A stretch of DNA of 64,000 nt from Loxodes magnus (GCA_946699065.1 CAMPDV010000100.1:558001-622000), one strand, 5' to 3'. Counted from the first letter of the stretch, positions 23,801 through 38,540 are shown. The notes: generated by a model from the sequence alone, not told the origin. Numbers and translations are program-made.

Positions 23801-25414
23801 ATTTGATTGCTCTATATTATTTACCACTTTACAAATAAATAGCTTAGAAAATTAAGAATCAAAGAGATATGATTCATAATGCTAGAAGCAACGCGAAACT
23901 ATTTTAACTATATAATTTCATTGAATATTTTTCTCTTAAAGGCTGCAAAATAATTTTATGGTACAAGCTTTTTAAAAGTCTTAGCATTTCATTTAGAATA
24001 GTCTTTATCCCATAAATTCAGAAGCTTATTTTTATATATTTATTATAGAATTGGAAGTAGCAGAACAAAATAAAATTAGAAAGTTAAAAAATAAGCAAAA
24101 AGAATTAAGATATTTAAGAAAGTGTAGGATTTTTTAAATATAGTATAATCATTTTTCATTATTCAAATTATAATAAAAACAAGGCTAAAGTATGAATATG
24201 TAAATGGGTAGTGCATACATTATATTTTAATAAGCTTCATTAATAATTTAATTATTTACTCTTAAAAATAGGATATATGAATTTAATTTATTATCTTATG
24301 TAAAATTAGCTGTGTAATTGAAGTTATGATTTACTAGATATATTATAATGAAAAATGTGATGTATATCAATTATTATCTTCGGTATATTCAGTTTTAATA
24401 AAATGAGAGAATCATAAATTCTTAAAGACAGGCTTTAAAAGCCTTTTTTTAAATTTCTAATTATAATTTATTATTTATTATTCTTATGAAAAATGATTTG
24501 GAAATTTTGAATTTATAGACAACATTTTTATGGAATTTGTGTCATAAAATAAAAAAATAAATCACTTATTCTCTATTGAATTATTGATGCATTATGTAAA
24601 CTGAAATTTTGTTTCAAATGAAGATCTTTCTTATTCTTTTGCAGCAACTCTTAATTTGATATTGATTCGAATTTTTTTTATTTTTGAGTAATATTTTATT
24701 TAAGTTTCTCTAATTTTGTTTAAAAATAATCATATAAATCTTTTAATTTTAAAGCAGATATTTACTTGTTTAATTATTCTTATTTCGCTTTTCATTTAAG
24801 CCATTAAAAATTTATTTCATATTACTTTAGAAACATTGCTAACTTTTAAAAGTATCGAAACTGTTTAATTTTTGATGATAATAGTGCTTAAAGTACATTA
24901 TTTAGTTTTAATACTAAATCTGTTTAGCTTTACTTACATGAATCTCATTTAGATTTAATTTTTATACTTCCAGTTGTGTTATTCTTCTTTCGTTCTTTAT
25001 ATAAAATAACTTTAATTAATAAAAGATTGTGTTTATTGAAGTATCCAAGCTAATATATTCATTGGAATATTTTAACTTAATATAAAAAAATCCCTTTCCC
25101 TTCCTAATTGTTTTTTCAAACTTATAAAAATTATCATTTTCATTCAAAATAGTCTTAAAATCACTTGCAAGGATAGTAGAGTTTCTATGATTAGCAAGTT
25201 TATCGATATACTATTTTAATAATTGTTCCTAAAATTTCAAACAGAGTCATTTCTTAAAAGTATTCCTTTGCTAATAATTAAACTTTTAAGAACTAATTTT
25301 TTTAATTAAGTTGTAGATTATTTAAATTATTACACTTCATTTTCTTAGTTTACTATATAGATAAAATAATGTGTTTGAGATAAATTGATGTTGTGTTTAA
25401 AAATTATAACATAT
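20862..25414. other. Long AT-rich region without a confident gene
   Basis: About 4.5 kb of very AT-rich sequence up to the left arm of the inverted duplication. Around 22760-23380 the plus strand has stretches with a more protein-like composition (for example NSSEVDSISNCSIDDDYK), but in different frames and interrupted by TGA. No domain is recognised. It could be a decayed gene or chance. Confidence 0.5.
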
Positions 25415-28400
25415 GGCTAAGAAGTTAAATGATAGATAAGTTTAATCATTAATTTATATATTTCTCATTCTTTTGCTCTGAATGTCACAACTTCTAGTTT
25501 GCTGTCTTCTTCTTTTAAGGCTTTATCTAGGTATTATGATGATAAAAATTTGTAGTTTTTTGATTAATCACCCTATGAATATCTTGTGTCGCTATTTTTT
25601 TATTCCTCGTCAAAACTAGAATTTTTATTTAATTCATCATATTTACTCCTTTTTTGATTACTAATTTAATCATTATTTATCTGGCTTTCAAGGTTTTTTT
25701 ATTAAGTATGGAGGAAACTTTTTAAGTTGATTGATTTTTAAGATACTTATTAAATTTAAGATTTTTTGATAATTTTCATTTTGATATTTTCTTATTTGAT
25801 ATCCTACTTAGATTCTTCAATTTCATTATCATGACTCTTAATTTCTAAATCAGATTCATTATCACCTTAATTTTATTAAATTCCTTTATAAGATTCTATG
25901 AATTAGCTAATTCTTTCATTCCAATATTCTTAAGTAGTAAGTATCTCATTCTGCAACAGTTACAAATATAGTTGCTGGATATCCTTATTTAGTAATTAAA
26001 TCCACTCAATTTGCTTTAACTAACAAATATCTTTGCTTTCAAAATATTTTTATATATCTTAGTTTCTTTTATTTTATAAGGTTAAGTCATAGAATTCTTC
26101 CTTTTGATTATCTATTTATTTCTTATTCAATAACTATCATATTCATCTTCTCTTTTTCCTTTACTCTAACTTCTACTTTTTTTCTTTCTCTATTCATTTG
26201 TTTGTCCATTCTTCTAGATCTAACCTTCCTTTGAAGCAACTTAAAAGAGAGTAAAATTTTATAGACTTAATTTAAGATTTGCTTGCAAAGAAACTTATTA
26301 ACTAGTAAGTCCAATTGATAAAAAAGTAAGCATTAGCAGCAACTAGGATTATAAAGGCTAGTATTTCAATAGCTTTATATCTATCTTCTGACTGAAAATA
26401 GCATCCTATATGAACAATAAACATAGAGATGTATAAATAAACTTCTTCTAAGTAATTTAGCTATTTGGTAAAGAAAGGATTACATTTTTTCTATAGAAGG
26501 ATAGAAATTAATAAAACCAAAACTAAGCTTAGAAATTACAAAAATAGTGCTTATTTCTAAAGAAACACAAATATTGCTAGTATTACTAACTTTTCCTACA
26601 TTTTAACTAATTCCCAAAAGTAATATTCTTCTTTGTAGCCTGTCACTAGAAAACCAAACTATGATTTGATTAAGATGGATTTTATGCTTTACCTGTTCTT
26701 TAGAAGATATAAATTGACTATTAAAGGAACTAAAAATATATACAATATTAGTCCTGGCAAAGCAAAGGATAAAATAAAACGCTAATGAGTTCCTTATCAG
26801 CATTTTATATCAGTGTAAGCATTTAATACCTTTGTTTCATCTGAAATTTCGTAGCAACTAAAAGCATTAAAGATAGTCTAAACAAGATTAGGATAAAGTT
26901 AGAAATAAGATACACTTAGAACAGTTATAAATACTGATTTGCTAAAGCTTACTCTTTTTATTAAGGATCATAAACATAATATTAAAAAGGTAAAAATAAG
27001 AATTATTAGAAGTAAGACTAAATTTGTAGCTGATCTATTGTAGTATCTCATTTCATCTTCTTAATAAAGACAATCAAAATTGAAAATGTTAGAGGTCGCT
27101 AAATTATAAGCCTGGTTTACTTAGAATAGATCATTGAAAATATCAGATCATTCAAACTTAAAATTTTAAACTAATCCTTAAAACTACATATAGTTTGTTA
27201 ATATTTTGAAATAAACTCCTTGATATGATTCATTTTTCTTAGCAGCATTAAGTGATGCTTTAACCAAATATAGTATGAAGCTAATAAAAGCCAATATTAT
27301 AACTATAGCTAAAACAGTTGTTTTCGTTCGGTTAAGACATTTATTACATTGATTTTTTCCATTTTTAATTCAATTTTTTTAGCAAACATCACACAATACT
27401 CCCTAATAGCCTTCTTTGCAGTTTCCTTTCCAATTAACTTTCAATCTTAGCTATTATCTTTATTCAGAAGTTTATTCTTTTAGATATGTTGTTATATAGC
27501 TTTAGTTTACTTAAGTGCCTAAACATGCCTCTTTTAATGGACATTCATGAGCTTTAGTTGCTTCAAAACTTTCTCTTCAATATCCTTCTTTTGGGGAAAT
27601 TAAATCGCTACCTGAGCATTTAGCACCATCTATACATCACTTACAAGCTAAATCTCCTTAATGTAAGGAATACTATTCTTAAAGACAATTAAAGCAAATT
27701 GTATTGTCTTATAGTATTTAGCCCTAAAGACATTGCTATACTTATACTCCTCAAGAAAAGTTTAACTTTATATCTTAGTTTGGAGGAAAATCATTAATGT
27801 CTATAGCGTCACTTTAAAGATGCAAAAATAGCTAAGGGTTAGCTAAAGGATTAGCCTTTATTATAATGTTCTGGAAATAGAAGGCTCCTTATTAAGAAAC
27901 AGCTAGAGTCTTTCCAGATAATTCCCCTTTATCTGTATAAATAGAAGCAAATGAAGTATAGTCTGTGCTAACTATTTATCCAAAAGTATCTATTATTTAA
28001 TACTAAAAGTCTGGAATAGGAAAGCCTGGTAATGCTTTTATCTCCTAGTAGTTTTGCTAACTTTCATAAGAGAATTTGAGGATTAAATTAGAAGCAAAAG
28101 AAGATAAATCATTACCATAAAAGGCAGAGTTGTTAACATATAAACCTTTGAAAATGGAACTTTACAAATCAGGATTAAAATTAGGAAAAGTACCTTGGAA
28201 TGAAATCGCTCCTCCTTCACCTAACTGATTGATAATTCTATTACGAATAAAGAAGTTTTCTTCTATATTGTACTAGCAAATCTATTTCTTATCACAAAGC
28301 AACCTTAGAGCTCCTCCCTTAGATATCTACTTTTATTATCCTTCTATTTTATTATCTCTAAAGATATTTCTATAGAAAGTAATATTTCCGTTCTAGCAGT

Positions 28401-31400
28401 ATCCTACACCTCCATTATATAAGCAAGTGTTACTTTCAAAGACGCTATTTTTAATAAAGTATTAGTAACTCACTTTATCGTTTAAAATAGCTAAGCAAGA
28501 ACCTGATTAAGATTACTATCCTTTGCATTTACAGTTCTACATATTAAACTAAGAGTTATAAGAGTAAATAGCAGATCCATATTCATTTTAGCTAACTCCA
28601 TTAGAAAAAATAACTTAAGTAAGGTTTGAAAAACTACTATCCACTAAAGCTAAAGCACTGCTAAAATAACCTTCTAAATAGCAATTATTCATAACTAATG
28701 TAGAGTTCTATAAATAAACTACTGATCCATAAGATTAAGATTAGTCATTATCAAAGAATGAATTCTAGATTTTTAAATAAGATTGCTAGGCATAAATGAC
28801 ACCTCCATACTTAGAAGCCTTATTTTTATGGCTAATTATACTTTCTACTGTAGCATTTGATCGAGTGCTGAATAAGAAAGATCCTTAATGTGCTGCATTA
28901 TTTGAGATAGTAGGATTTAAAATAAGAACTTCTAAATTTTCTAAGTAAATAATTCCATTATAGCGAGCAAGATTATCAAAGAAACCTAAATTAGATAAAT
29001 AGACACTTTCTTTAACTAAGTAGGCTACACTTCCATGATCAGCTATATTTTATTCAAAGCTGCAGTTTTCAATTTTGTATATCTATTAGTTTATTCTATC
29101 TTAGAAGTAAAAAACACCGCCATAAAACTAAGCCTAATTCTATCTGAAGCTACAATTATGAATTTTATGGAAGATAGAATTTTATAAAAACAGAAATCCA
29201 CCTTTATCAAAAGCAGTATTGCCAATGAGCAAAGAATTGCTAATTACTTCCAGATAAGATTTATCATTTATATATAAGGCACCTCCTTAATTAGCAGTAT
29301 TTCCCTATATTAAGCAATTATCTATTCTATAAATGAAAGCATATTAATTTTAGCTTAAAAACCCTCCATCTATAGCGCTATTTTATGTTATTTAGGAATT
29401 AATTATTTCTTCAATCGAACTATAATAAAATAAATATAAAACTCCACCATTCCTAGCACTATTTTCTAAAAAAGTGCAGTTTTCTATATAAGAAATATTA
29501 GAGTAATAGAATAAATAAGAAAAGCCACCTAACTGAGTTGCGTTGTTTCTTATCAATTACGAGTTATAAATGCTTATTATAAAAGAATTTTTGCTTAGAT
29601 AAAAAGCACCTCCCTACTGAGCAGAATTATCTTATATTAGGCTGTTTTCTATTTTATATATAGACGCATTAGATTACACAAAAGCTAGTCCTCCAAACAA
29701 GGTAGCAGTATTTCTTTAAATAGTAGAATTTATAATCAAATATATATAAGAACTGTCAAATAAGTAAAGCACACCTCCATTTTAAGCTTTATTTTCTTAA
29801 AAAGTGCAATTTTCTACTAGTTATATATAGCATTTTTTAAATAATTAGAATATTCCTCCTTATGAAGCAGCATTATTATTACTTATATAACTGTTTGTTA
29901 TATTTAGTATATAAGCTTCAAACTCTAAATAAAGCGCTCCACCTTATTCAGCACTGTTATTTTCAATAAAGCAATTATCTATTTATTTTATTCTAGATTA
30001 AACTGTCGAAAAGGCGCCACCTTAAGACTTAGCTATGTTTTTTAGAAAAAAGGAGTTTTTAATTATTTACACTGGCGAAAATAGAATTTAAAAAAGAGCT
30101 CCACCACTTTTTGCGCTATTTTCATAAAAAAAGCAATGCTCTATTTCCTTAACTTGAGCACCATACAAACCTATAGCTCCTCCTAAAACTGCATCGTTTT
30201 TAATAAAATTTGAGTAGCTTATTCTTTATATCTCACTTGAAGAGAATAAAAGAATGCCTCCACCCATTTAAGCAGAATTATCCGAAATAGTACAGTTTTC
30301 TATTTCGTTTAAATGAGAAATATAATCCAAGTAAATTGCTCCTCCTCAGTATTTAACACTATTTTTAACAAATTCTGAAAATCTTATTTTAGTTATTATC
30401 GATTGACTCAAGCCTAAAACTCCACCATCTAAACCCTTATTTTCTAAAAAGAAGCAATTTTCAATTAAAGTGATAATTGAATTTGCTTTCATTTATATAA
30501 AGCCACCATCGCTAGAAGCATAGTTTTTTATCGACTTGGAATTACTAAATAATTCAATCTGAGATTGCCCATTCATTAAAATACCTCCTCCTGTTTAGGC
30601 TCCATTTTCTTAGAACGAATTATTATTGAAAACCGAAACACTAGATGATCACATATTTATGCAACCTCCTTCACTTCAAGCTAAATTTTTATAAAATATA
30701 TTATTCTCTATTATCTAGATTTTTCCTCTAATTGAAATTAAAGCGCTTCCTTATCAAGCCGAATTCTATTCAAATTAACTATTTACAATACTCATTTATG
30801 TATCTCATATATATATTCCGGTTCCATAGTTCCTCGAGAATAGAAGTTTGCTTAAATAAGACTTTGAGGTTTCAATCTATAGAATTGCTCTGCTACTTAT
30901 TCTATTTTACTCAAAGACCGAATTCTATAATATCACATTAGAGTTAATAAAGTGAAAAATTTCATAAGTTGCATCGTTTCATTTGTAAACTATTTAGTCT
31001 ATTATAAAGCTGCTTCCTGAACTAAAAATAAAATTTCCATAATTTGTAAGAATTTAGCTATTTTATATGGAGACTGATGAGTTTATCAAGCTAAACATTA
31101 ATCCTTCATCTTCTACTTCATTGTCAAATATTACTATTCTATTTATATCTAAAACGCTATTTTCTAATGAAAAATATCCTTCCCTAAGGACTCTTAAACC
31201 TGTTATACTAATATCTTATAATAATAATTCTGAATTATTTGCTGTTATAAAGGAGTTGTTTCATTACATTTTTTCGCTAGATTAATCTGAACTATTATAA
31301 TAGGAAAGTAAGTTTCCATTAATTTCTAAGAATTAGAATGTAAGTGAATCTTATAGTAAAGTGATGTTAACTTTAGATGAGTTGAAGAATATTTATGCTA

Positions 31401-31918
31401 TACTAGTGCTATTTAAGCACATTTCTATATTCTTGTTTGGTTCATAGCATTTCTAAAATGTCTTTATTATCACTTTCTTCGAGGCTGTTCATAATTCCCC
31501 TCCTCTAAATATCTCACATTCATTTAAGCATATAGGACATTTTAAGCAATCTACTTAGTGCTAATGTGGAGAAAGGAATACTTCATATGAAAATCCTTCT
31601 TCTAAATTGAAAAGTGTTTAGGATATCGAGGTAAAAGGATATTCTTAAGTTCCATCAGAATAGCTCAGTCCTAGCTCACTAAAAGTTTCAGGAGTTGTGA
31701 TATAGACTTAAGTCACTTAAGCATTCACGTAAAAAGTTAGCATTTAAAGAGATAAAATCCAAGATAGCATTGCAAGGGTATTGGAAAGCATATTTATAAA
31801 TATTTAAACTAAAAGATAAATAAATCCTATATATCCTTTATAACCTTAATAACTACTTATTTACAAATAATCTAAATCTTTATTTACCATACAAGCACTA
31901 GATAATTAATCATTCTCA
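25415..31918 (-). repeat. Left arm of a large inverted duplication
   Basis: This 6.5-kb segment matches the reverse complement of 46948-53343. Both ends of the similarity are sharp: near 25415 (GGCTAAGAAGTTAAATGATAG) and near 31918 (GATAATTAATCATTCTCA), after which the two copies share nothing obvious. It contains one complete gene plus about 130 bp upstream and 50 bp downstream. There is no target-site duplication or terminal repeat that I can see. Confidence 0.9.
25465..31791 (-). CDS. Giant beta-helix (Pmp-like repeat) transmembrane surface protein, left paralog
   Basis: A 2108-aa intronless product; the ATG (31791) to TGA (25465-25467) distance is exactly 2109 codons. A signal peptide (MLSNTLAMLSWILSLQML...VNA) is followed by a Cys-containing N-terminal module and many coils of about 26 residues with the motif N-x-A-x-x-GG-A/G-I/V/F-Y/F. 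These resemble chlamydial polymorphic-membrane-protein repeats and predict a right-handed parallel beta-helix. Next come a Cys-rich growth-factor-receptor-like module (CLQ..., CKWC, CNKC), at least six membrane segments, and a basic then Gln/Glu-rich cytosolic tail. Similar repeat-plus-multipass proteins are common but uncharacterised in ciliates. It is probably a cell-surface or extracellular-binding protein. It is 36 residues longer than the right paralog; I place the difference chiefly in the tail. Residue 49 is TAA (Gln) here but TGA (Trp) in the other copy. Confidence 0.8.
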
Positions 31919-34900
31919 AATTAAATAATTTGATTGATAGTAGTTTATCTTTATTATCTATTAATTTTCAATAATTGGACTTAAAGCTAAGTTAGCTATT
32001 TACTTAATAAAGATATATTCTGTTTGTTCTAGAATATCTAGGTTTAAATCAATAAAGATTCAGATTATAAGTATTTTTATCAAACTAAAAATTAAAATAT
32101 GAATACTGTATTTAATTTAGTTTTAATTCAATTATGATTTCATCTTTTTATAATGTCTGGTTTTAAAGCCAAACATATCAATCTAAAAAACCTTTGCAAT
32201 ATTTAGAGTAGTTAATATAGTAAATTATCATAATAAGTGATATATCTTAGTACATTTATCTAAAATTAGTTAAATAGAAAATCTCTATAAATGAAAAATT
32301 TGAAATTTGATTCATTTGTAATGATTGTGTGCTCTTGCTATAATATAATAAAAGAAGTTTAGAATCAATTTGTTTAAGGATAAACTTAGTTCGAAAGCTT
32401 AAATTAGAAAAAATTCTAAATAATATAAAGATTTGTCAGAGAATCGTTAAAGACTGTAACGAAATTAAGTTGAATTATAACTATAAGCATGTTCTCTTAT
32501 TTATAAAGATAGATAAATTTAATTTACGAAGCTATCATATACTCAAAGAAATCAGATTTAATATATGCTTTTATAACAATATTTGCTAACCTTGTTAACA
32601 TTAAAAATTGCTTTTTATTTAGTACTTTACTACTTTAAGAATTAAATAATTCTCTTTTTCAGCAACTTTTATTTAGATATCTATTAATTATCTAGCTTTG
32701 CTCTGAGCATTTTTTAAGTTCTCCAATAGAAGGCTCTATGTAAAGATCTATTTTCCTTTTTTAAATTCAATAATTATATTCAAATGAGATTGTTACTATA
32801 TTATTTCAAAATTCTATAAAATCATTCTTTCTAATTATTATGATTTTCATATGCTTCTCTTCATTTATTATTGTTCTATTATTATTAAAGCTTTTCTGGA
32901 TAAACAGCAGGATTTATTGTAAATTTGGAGGCATTCAAAACTAGCTTAATTCGTATGAAATTTTTTCTCTTTCAAGTTTTTCTTTCTTAAGGGAATAAAT
33001 CTAAACTCTAACTTGGATAAGCATTTATTATATTCTAGATTATAACCTTTTATTTTTTACGTTTGCACTCATGTTTATAAATCATCTTTTATGTGAATCT
33101 TTTAAATTTTTTAAAATTATTATTAGAGCTTTAGTCTATTTTATTGCTTAGTTTAGTTTTTTCTTTTCTTGTTATTTAATTTATTTTTCTCAAAAAATCA
33201 GCTTTAATTTCGTTTTTCTATTAGGTTCTCATTTTCCAAGTCATAAATTTCTCCTTAATATTGCTTATTGAGTTTTTTGAAAATTAATTAAATGCTTAAA
33301 GCTTATAAATAAGCTTAAATTTATTCAATTTTAGTCTAATTATCTTGAAATCATTATATAGTCAGATCTAATTATAGCTAGAACTTATAATACTAAAGCT
33401 TCAATTTTTCCAAATAACTTTTGAAAAGCCTATAGTTTTTATACGATCTAATGAGTATGATCTTTTCTGATATTCAGTCAATTTATCAGATTAGATTCTT
33501 TATATGATTTCAAATAATTTTTATTAATAAATAAGCTTATAAGCTATTTACATTTTTAATTAAGGTAATTTTATTTATTTGTATAGTTTTATTTAATTTA
33601 TTTTAACTATATTTAGATATTAGTTTAGATTCATACCAATTATTGTTTACTCTACCAATTATATACTTTCAACTAAATGACTTTAATATAGAGTAATAAT
33701 ATGCTTTTATTTAAAATTAAATTATAGGATTTTTTATTTCTCTTAGCTTCGATTTAATCTAATTTTCTACTTATTAAAGTCATCAACAATTATGCTAAAT
33801 AGATATAATCTCATTTTAATGCTTTATGCAATAGTATCTTATTAAAAGGTATTTAATTCTTAGTTCTACTATATTATTATCTATCCATATAGCTATTACA
33901 TGCTTATGATAATTCTAGTTCGTAGTATAAGCATAATCTGAGTTTATCCTTCTCTTCTTGTATTATTAATATTTCAAGAATTTCAATTAGATTACAGCAA
34001 TGCTTACCAAATATAGTTTGGCTTAGTAGTTATATTTAACGAAATTTTTAATTATAAAAGCTTATTTTCTAAAAATATTCTTAATCTTTTCCTTAGGAGC
34101 AAATACAGCTAAAATAAATAGTTTTATACCCTTTCTTTATACTATTTAGATCTCTTGCTTAAATGAGCATATTTCATTATATAAAGGGGCTTTTTATTTA
34201 ATCTGCCAAATTTTATTGGCATGTTATTAAAGTAAGTGAAGAAAGCTTATACCTATATTATTTAGACATATTACACTTTCTTTCGAAATTAAAAATTCGG
34301 CTTAAAATGAAGTTTTGGTAAGCTAAGAGAGATACAGTGTCTGAAAAAATAGAGAATAAGATGACAAAACGCATGCTAAGAAAAGTAGGAAGATTTACAA
34401 CAGTCTATGGATTTAGAATTAAGATGAGTTTTCAATGAAGTAATAAGAGAAATGGATATGATAAACCTAACTTGAAACAGATAAATATCTCTAAAGAAGA
34501 TGTAAATATAGGAACTTGATAAGATATATATATATATATCATTTATTTTTATAACACTAGAGTCAAGCAAATAATTTAATTACATTTTAAGTTAAGTTCC
34601 TATTAAGAATTTTCATAACTTAACCTTGTTTTTTACTTTTTATAAATCGTATAAAAGTTTATAAATTAACTTAAGCATGTATTTTCTATTTATTCAATTA
34701 AAATAGCAGTCTCTCTAGCTAAAGTATATAGATTATTTGAGTTATATAGTTTGCATTGGAAATATTTAGAAGCAATTCTTTTTTATCCTAAAGTGGTTTA
34801 GCCATCTATTTAATGAAATGCTCCTAATTTTTATTAATCTACATCGAAAGATTTAGGAAATTGCCTAAATTATTTTACTTATTTTCTTATTCCTTTAGAA

Positions 34901-35100
34901 TAGAGAAAATACTAAATTTCATTTAAACTGTCTAAATTTGCTTAATTTATATAGCTTTTTTGAAAGTACCAAGATCATAAAATTCATAAAAGTATTTTGA
35001 AAAGCTTTTGAAAATATCTTAATTTTAATTAATCTCTTAATATTTATAAGAATAGCTTTAATTTATAAATGTTAAATATTCATTTCTTAACTAGTTTAAA
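31919..35100. other. Spacer of the inverted duplication, part 1: AT-rich
   Basis: No recognisable gene. A minus-strand stretch at about 32600-33450 has a charged protein-like composition, but in two alternating frames and with no domain. A (TA)n tract lies at 34523-34540. The region is the likely upstream area of the left paralog. Confidence 0.5.
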
Positions 35101-35102
35101 TT

Positions 35103-35927
35103 AGACGAAACCCATAAAGCAGGAAAATTTTCTTTAATGTTGAATATTATATTGATTCAATTTAAGTCAAATTTTAATTAAAGGAATAGGAAAGGTTTAA
35201 TTAACCCAAAAAGTTGAAGTATTCAATTCCTAGAATCTCGGAAAAAGAGGAATCCGGCAAGAAGGTTGCCTAATAAATAGACTCTTATTTCTGATGAGAA
35301 GCTTAGAAACAATCTAAAATATCTTACACTCGGAAGTCTCTGATTCCATCAGAATGTAACAAATAAGTTATGAATAGCTGATTAAAGTGATGCTAGGATC
35401 ACTAAGAAGAGTTCAAGCAGCTAAAGAAAGATAATAAAACGATTATGGAAAAAATAGATCAGCCAGATTAAATTAAATCAAAAATTAGTCTCAGAAGAGA
35501 TATTAAATACTTTCTGAAGTATATAGTAATATTATGTAATTAATCTTAAAATTAGTAATAAAAGCAGGTATAATTTAGAAAAATAATAAAAAATAGTAAT
35601 AAAAAGTAATAAAATCAAATCTACCAAAAAGATTAAATAAAGAATTCAATGATAATAGAAGACGAAAGGGGATAAAGCATGTCACAGACCTAGAAAATTC
35701 TGGAAAAACTAATAAGTCAATTAAGAAAAAAAACTAATGCTGTAGGAGTATAAGCATTTGTATCGAAAGGGTACCCAGGGAGATATCTACAAGAAGAATT
35801 AGATATTTAATCCTGAATTAGAACAGCAGAGAAGAGTAAAGTGTAGAGTTGGATAGTCCCGAGCATGGAAAAAAATTGGCTGCTCGGAAATGGGTTGAAA
35901 ATCGCAAAAAATGAGTAAATTTCTTGA
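35103..35927 (+). other. GC-richer island: possible unknown protein or structured RNA
   Basis: Markedly GC-richer than the surrounding spacer. One frame runs through to TGA 35925-35927 with protein-like segments: SGKKVAQQIDSYFWWEAQ, LIPSECNKQVMNSWLKWC, then an Asn/Gln/Lys linker, then VGVQAFVSKGYPGRYLQEEL and WLLGNGLKIAKNEQ. Five TGA would be Trp (two adjacent). I recognise no family and see no good in-frame start ATG, so the start given is only where the frame becomes plausible. The 3' part can fold: CCGAGCA at about 35858 pairs perfectly with TGCTCGG at about 35881. It may be a gene with undetected introns, a domesticated element, or a non-coding RNA. Confidence 0.4.
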
Positions 35928-38159
35928 ATTTAGTATATCTTTAATAATAATAATAGGATGATAATTTTTATTATCTAAAATACAAAAAGTTTATTTTGCT
36001 ACCTGCTATATGCCTCAGATGAGAAACATATTTCATCTAAAATAATAATACTTATATCCTATACTAATTATAATATAGTAAGAAATATATAATGGACTTG
36101 CTACATTTAATTCATTAATTCTGCAAACATAAAACATCAGTATAAACTCTTAATCGCTAGTTTAAGGGAAAATTTTAAAACTTTTAAGTTTTATAACTTT
36201 AATAATGAGAAGAAAAAAGCTAAATTCCATGAAAGCTTGATCAATTTTGATTAAATTGATTTTGAAAATTTGGTTGAATAATATAATAATATAACTATAT
36301 TCTTTAATTCTAAATAATAATACACATTTAATTTTAGAATATATATGCTAAAACAATAGCTATAGTGATTATCCTGAAATATAATAAAAAGCTTTAAGTC
36401 TCCAAAATAAGTAAAATAGCTTTTATAAATTTTTAACATAATAGAAAAGAATAGTAATTTAATAGATATAAAAGAAACTATTGAAAATAATAATAAAAGA
36501 AGTCTAAAGTCCGAGAAGGGATTAAATAATCTCCAATTAAAATGTTTAAAAAAGCAAAAAAAATTTTGAACCATGAAAAAGAAATGCTCACAGATTTATT
36601 CAAATGATTATACTCATTTTGTAAGCAATTTATAAAGTAATGTTTTCAACGACGGCATAAATATCAGCGAGGATTGTTATATTCAATAAAGCTTCTTATT
36701 TATAAAAAAATTCAAAAAATAGCTGAAAGAATTGAAGAATTATGCTTTTGTAAATGTTTATTAAAACAGTAAGATAAACTTCTACCTTAAAGACTTTATG
36801 GATACCTTTTTGAATGTAAAGCTATACGGTCTTCATAATTAGAATTTATAAAGAAAGATAAATTTACTTAAATTATGAATACTGCAGTCAATTACTTATT
36901 TACATCGAAGATAAAGATTATCAAAATTTAATTAGTAGCTCTTATAGATGCAAAAAAGTATTTTAAACTATTAAAAAAGGTTAATTTTTTCGATTATTTA
37001 CGCAAAATTAAACTTCCTCTTTCTTTTTTAAATTTGCTAACAATTTTGTGTAAAAAAATCCTGTGCAGTTGATATATATTCGTTTCTGATGAAGAAAATT
37101 AAAATTAATTAATTAAGATAACTTACTAAATGTTTTACAATTAATAGATGCAAATTTGAATATATCTGCTTTTAAAATTAAAATTAAAGAACTAAGAACT
37201 AAGTTTTAGCATAAAATTGAATAATTAGGAATTATAAAGTTCGCATAAAGTAAATTATTTGGTATATGTCTTGCAATAAATAGATTATTATAAAGTAATT
37301 TGTAAGAAATATCCTAAAATTATGAAAAATTTGAGAATTTAAAATTTATTTAATTATCAAAATATAAGAAAAGCAAAAAAAGATATACAGACTTAATGAA
37401 ACAGGAGAAGAAGATGGAAGTTAGGAGAATTAAAAAAATAAATTTTCAATTATTTAAGAGAAATTTTTAAGACAAACAAGCCAAAAAAAATTAAGTAGAT
37501 ATTAGATCTTATGAAAGAAGATTGGGAAGAAGCACAGGAAATGTAACTTTAACTGATAAATCGGAGTTGTGTATAGGATTTATTACATCTACTTAATTGA
37601 TTTAACCGTGATGATCTTAGGAGGAACCATTAAAATTTATTATTTTTATAATCTAATTAAAAGATAAAAAAGCTTTAAGTTTACTAATTGTAATATTATT
37701 GAATAAAGCTAGAAGTAATAATAGAAGTGCATACAAGCAAATTTGCAAGTTTACTTACTTTTGCAATTTCTTTGCTATTTTTAAAGAACTTAAATTACAT
37801 TAGTTTGCTTTTATTCTACTATAATTAAAAAAAATTTAGTTAGTATAACCTAAAAAACAAATTGAGTAAGGTAGTGTAAAATAATAATTTTAGAAATAAA
37901 CCTTAGATTATACATATTCAAATAGCTTTAATTTAGATTGTTATAAAAAACGAGGATAAAAATAATAATTTATAAAGATAAATTCAAGAAAATATTTCTT
38001 ACTAGATCAGTGTAGAACAAAAAATATAATTCAATCAAAGTCCCTTAGAATCAAATAAAGATCATTTATAAGAAGAAATTAAATAGAGCTTCAAAACATA
38101 AGTTTAAGAAAAAAACGCAAAACTAAAGCAGAAATTATTAAATAGGTTCAATAGAATAA
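35928..38159. other. Spacer, part 2: AT-rich
   Basis: No confident gene. A short plus-strand stretch from ATG 37397 (MKQEKKMEVRRIKKI, later TGNVTLTDKSELC) is interrupted by a double TGA and has no recognisable domain. The minus-strand hydrophobic ORF at 36251-36574 looks like chance. Confidence 0.5.
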
Positions 38160-38540
38160 GGATAAATTTAAGGTCAAAGAGAAACGGAATGAATGAAAGG
38201 ACGCGTCTTTGATGGACAATTTTCAGTTGTATAAAAATAAAAGTAAGGAAAAATATAAAATAAAACTGGAATTTAGTAAGAAGAGTGAAAATAAGAAGAA
38301 ATTCTTGTAAGGAGCTTACAAATATAAAAATGGAGATGTTTACGAAGGATAGTTCTTAAATAGATGAAGAAAAGAGTAAGTATTAACGCTATATAAGTCT
38401 GAAGATTATAAAAGTTTGTGAAACTTAGATAAAATCTAATAAAGAACGAAATATAACTTGAATAGTGATATTAACGAAGGATGTTTGTAAGATATTCAAA
38501 AATAAGGGTAAGCAATTTTCAATTGGAAAGAAATTTAAAT
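38160..38540 (+). pseudogene. Degenerate MORN-repeat relic
   Basis: Three MORN-like cores lie close together: GRVFDGQF (about 38200, one frame), GAYKYKNGDVYEGQFLN (38311 onward, a second frame) and INEGCLQDIQKQGQAIFNW (about 38475, the second frame again). MORN repeats (YEGxxxxGxxxGxG) bind membranes or act as spacers. Here the second Gly positions are mostly lost, the first core is out of frame with the rest and spacing is irregular, so this looks like a decayed gene. Downstream the same frame continues to about 40284 with charged sequence (EIEDFLQKPENQTVEWKAQIEQ) but no further domain. Confidence 0.4.
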
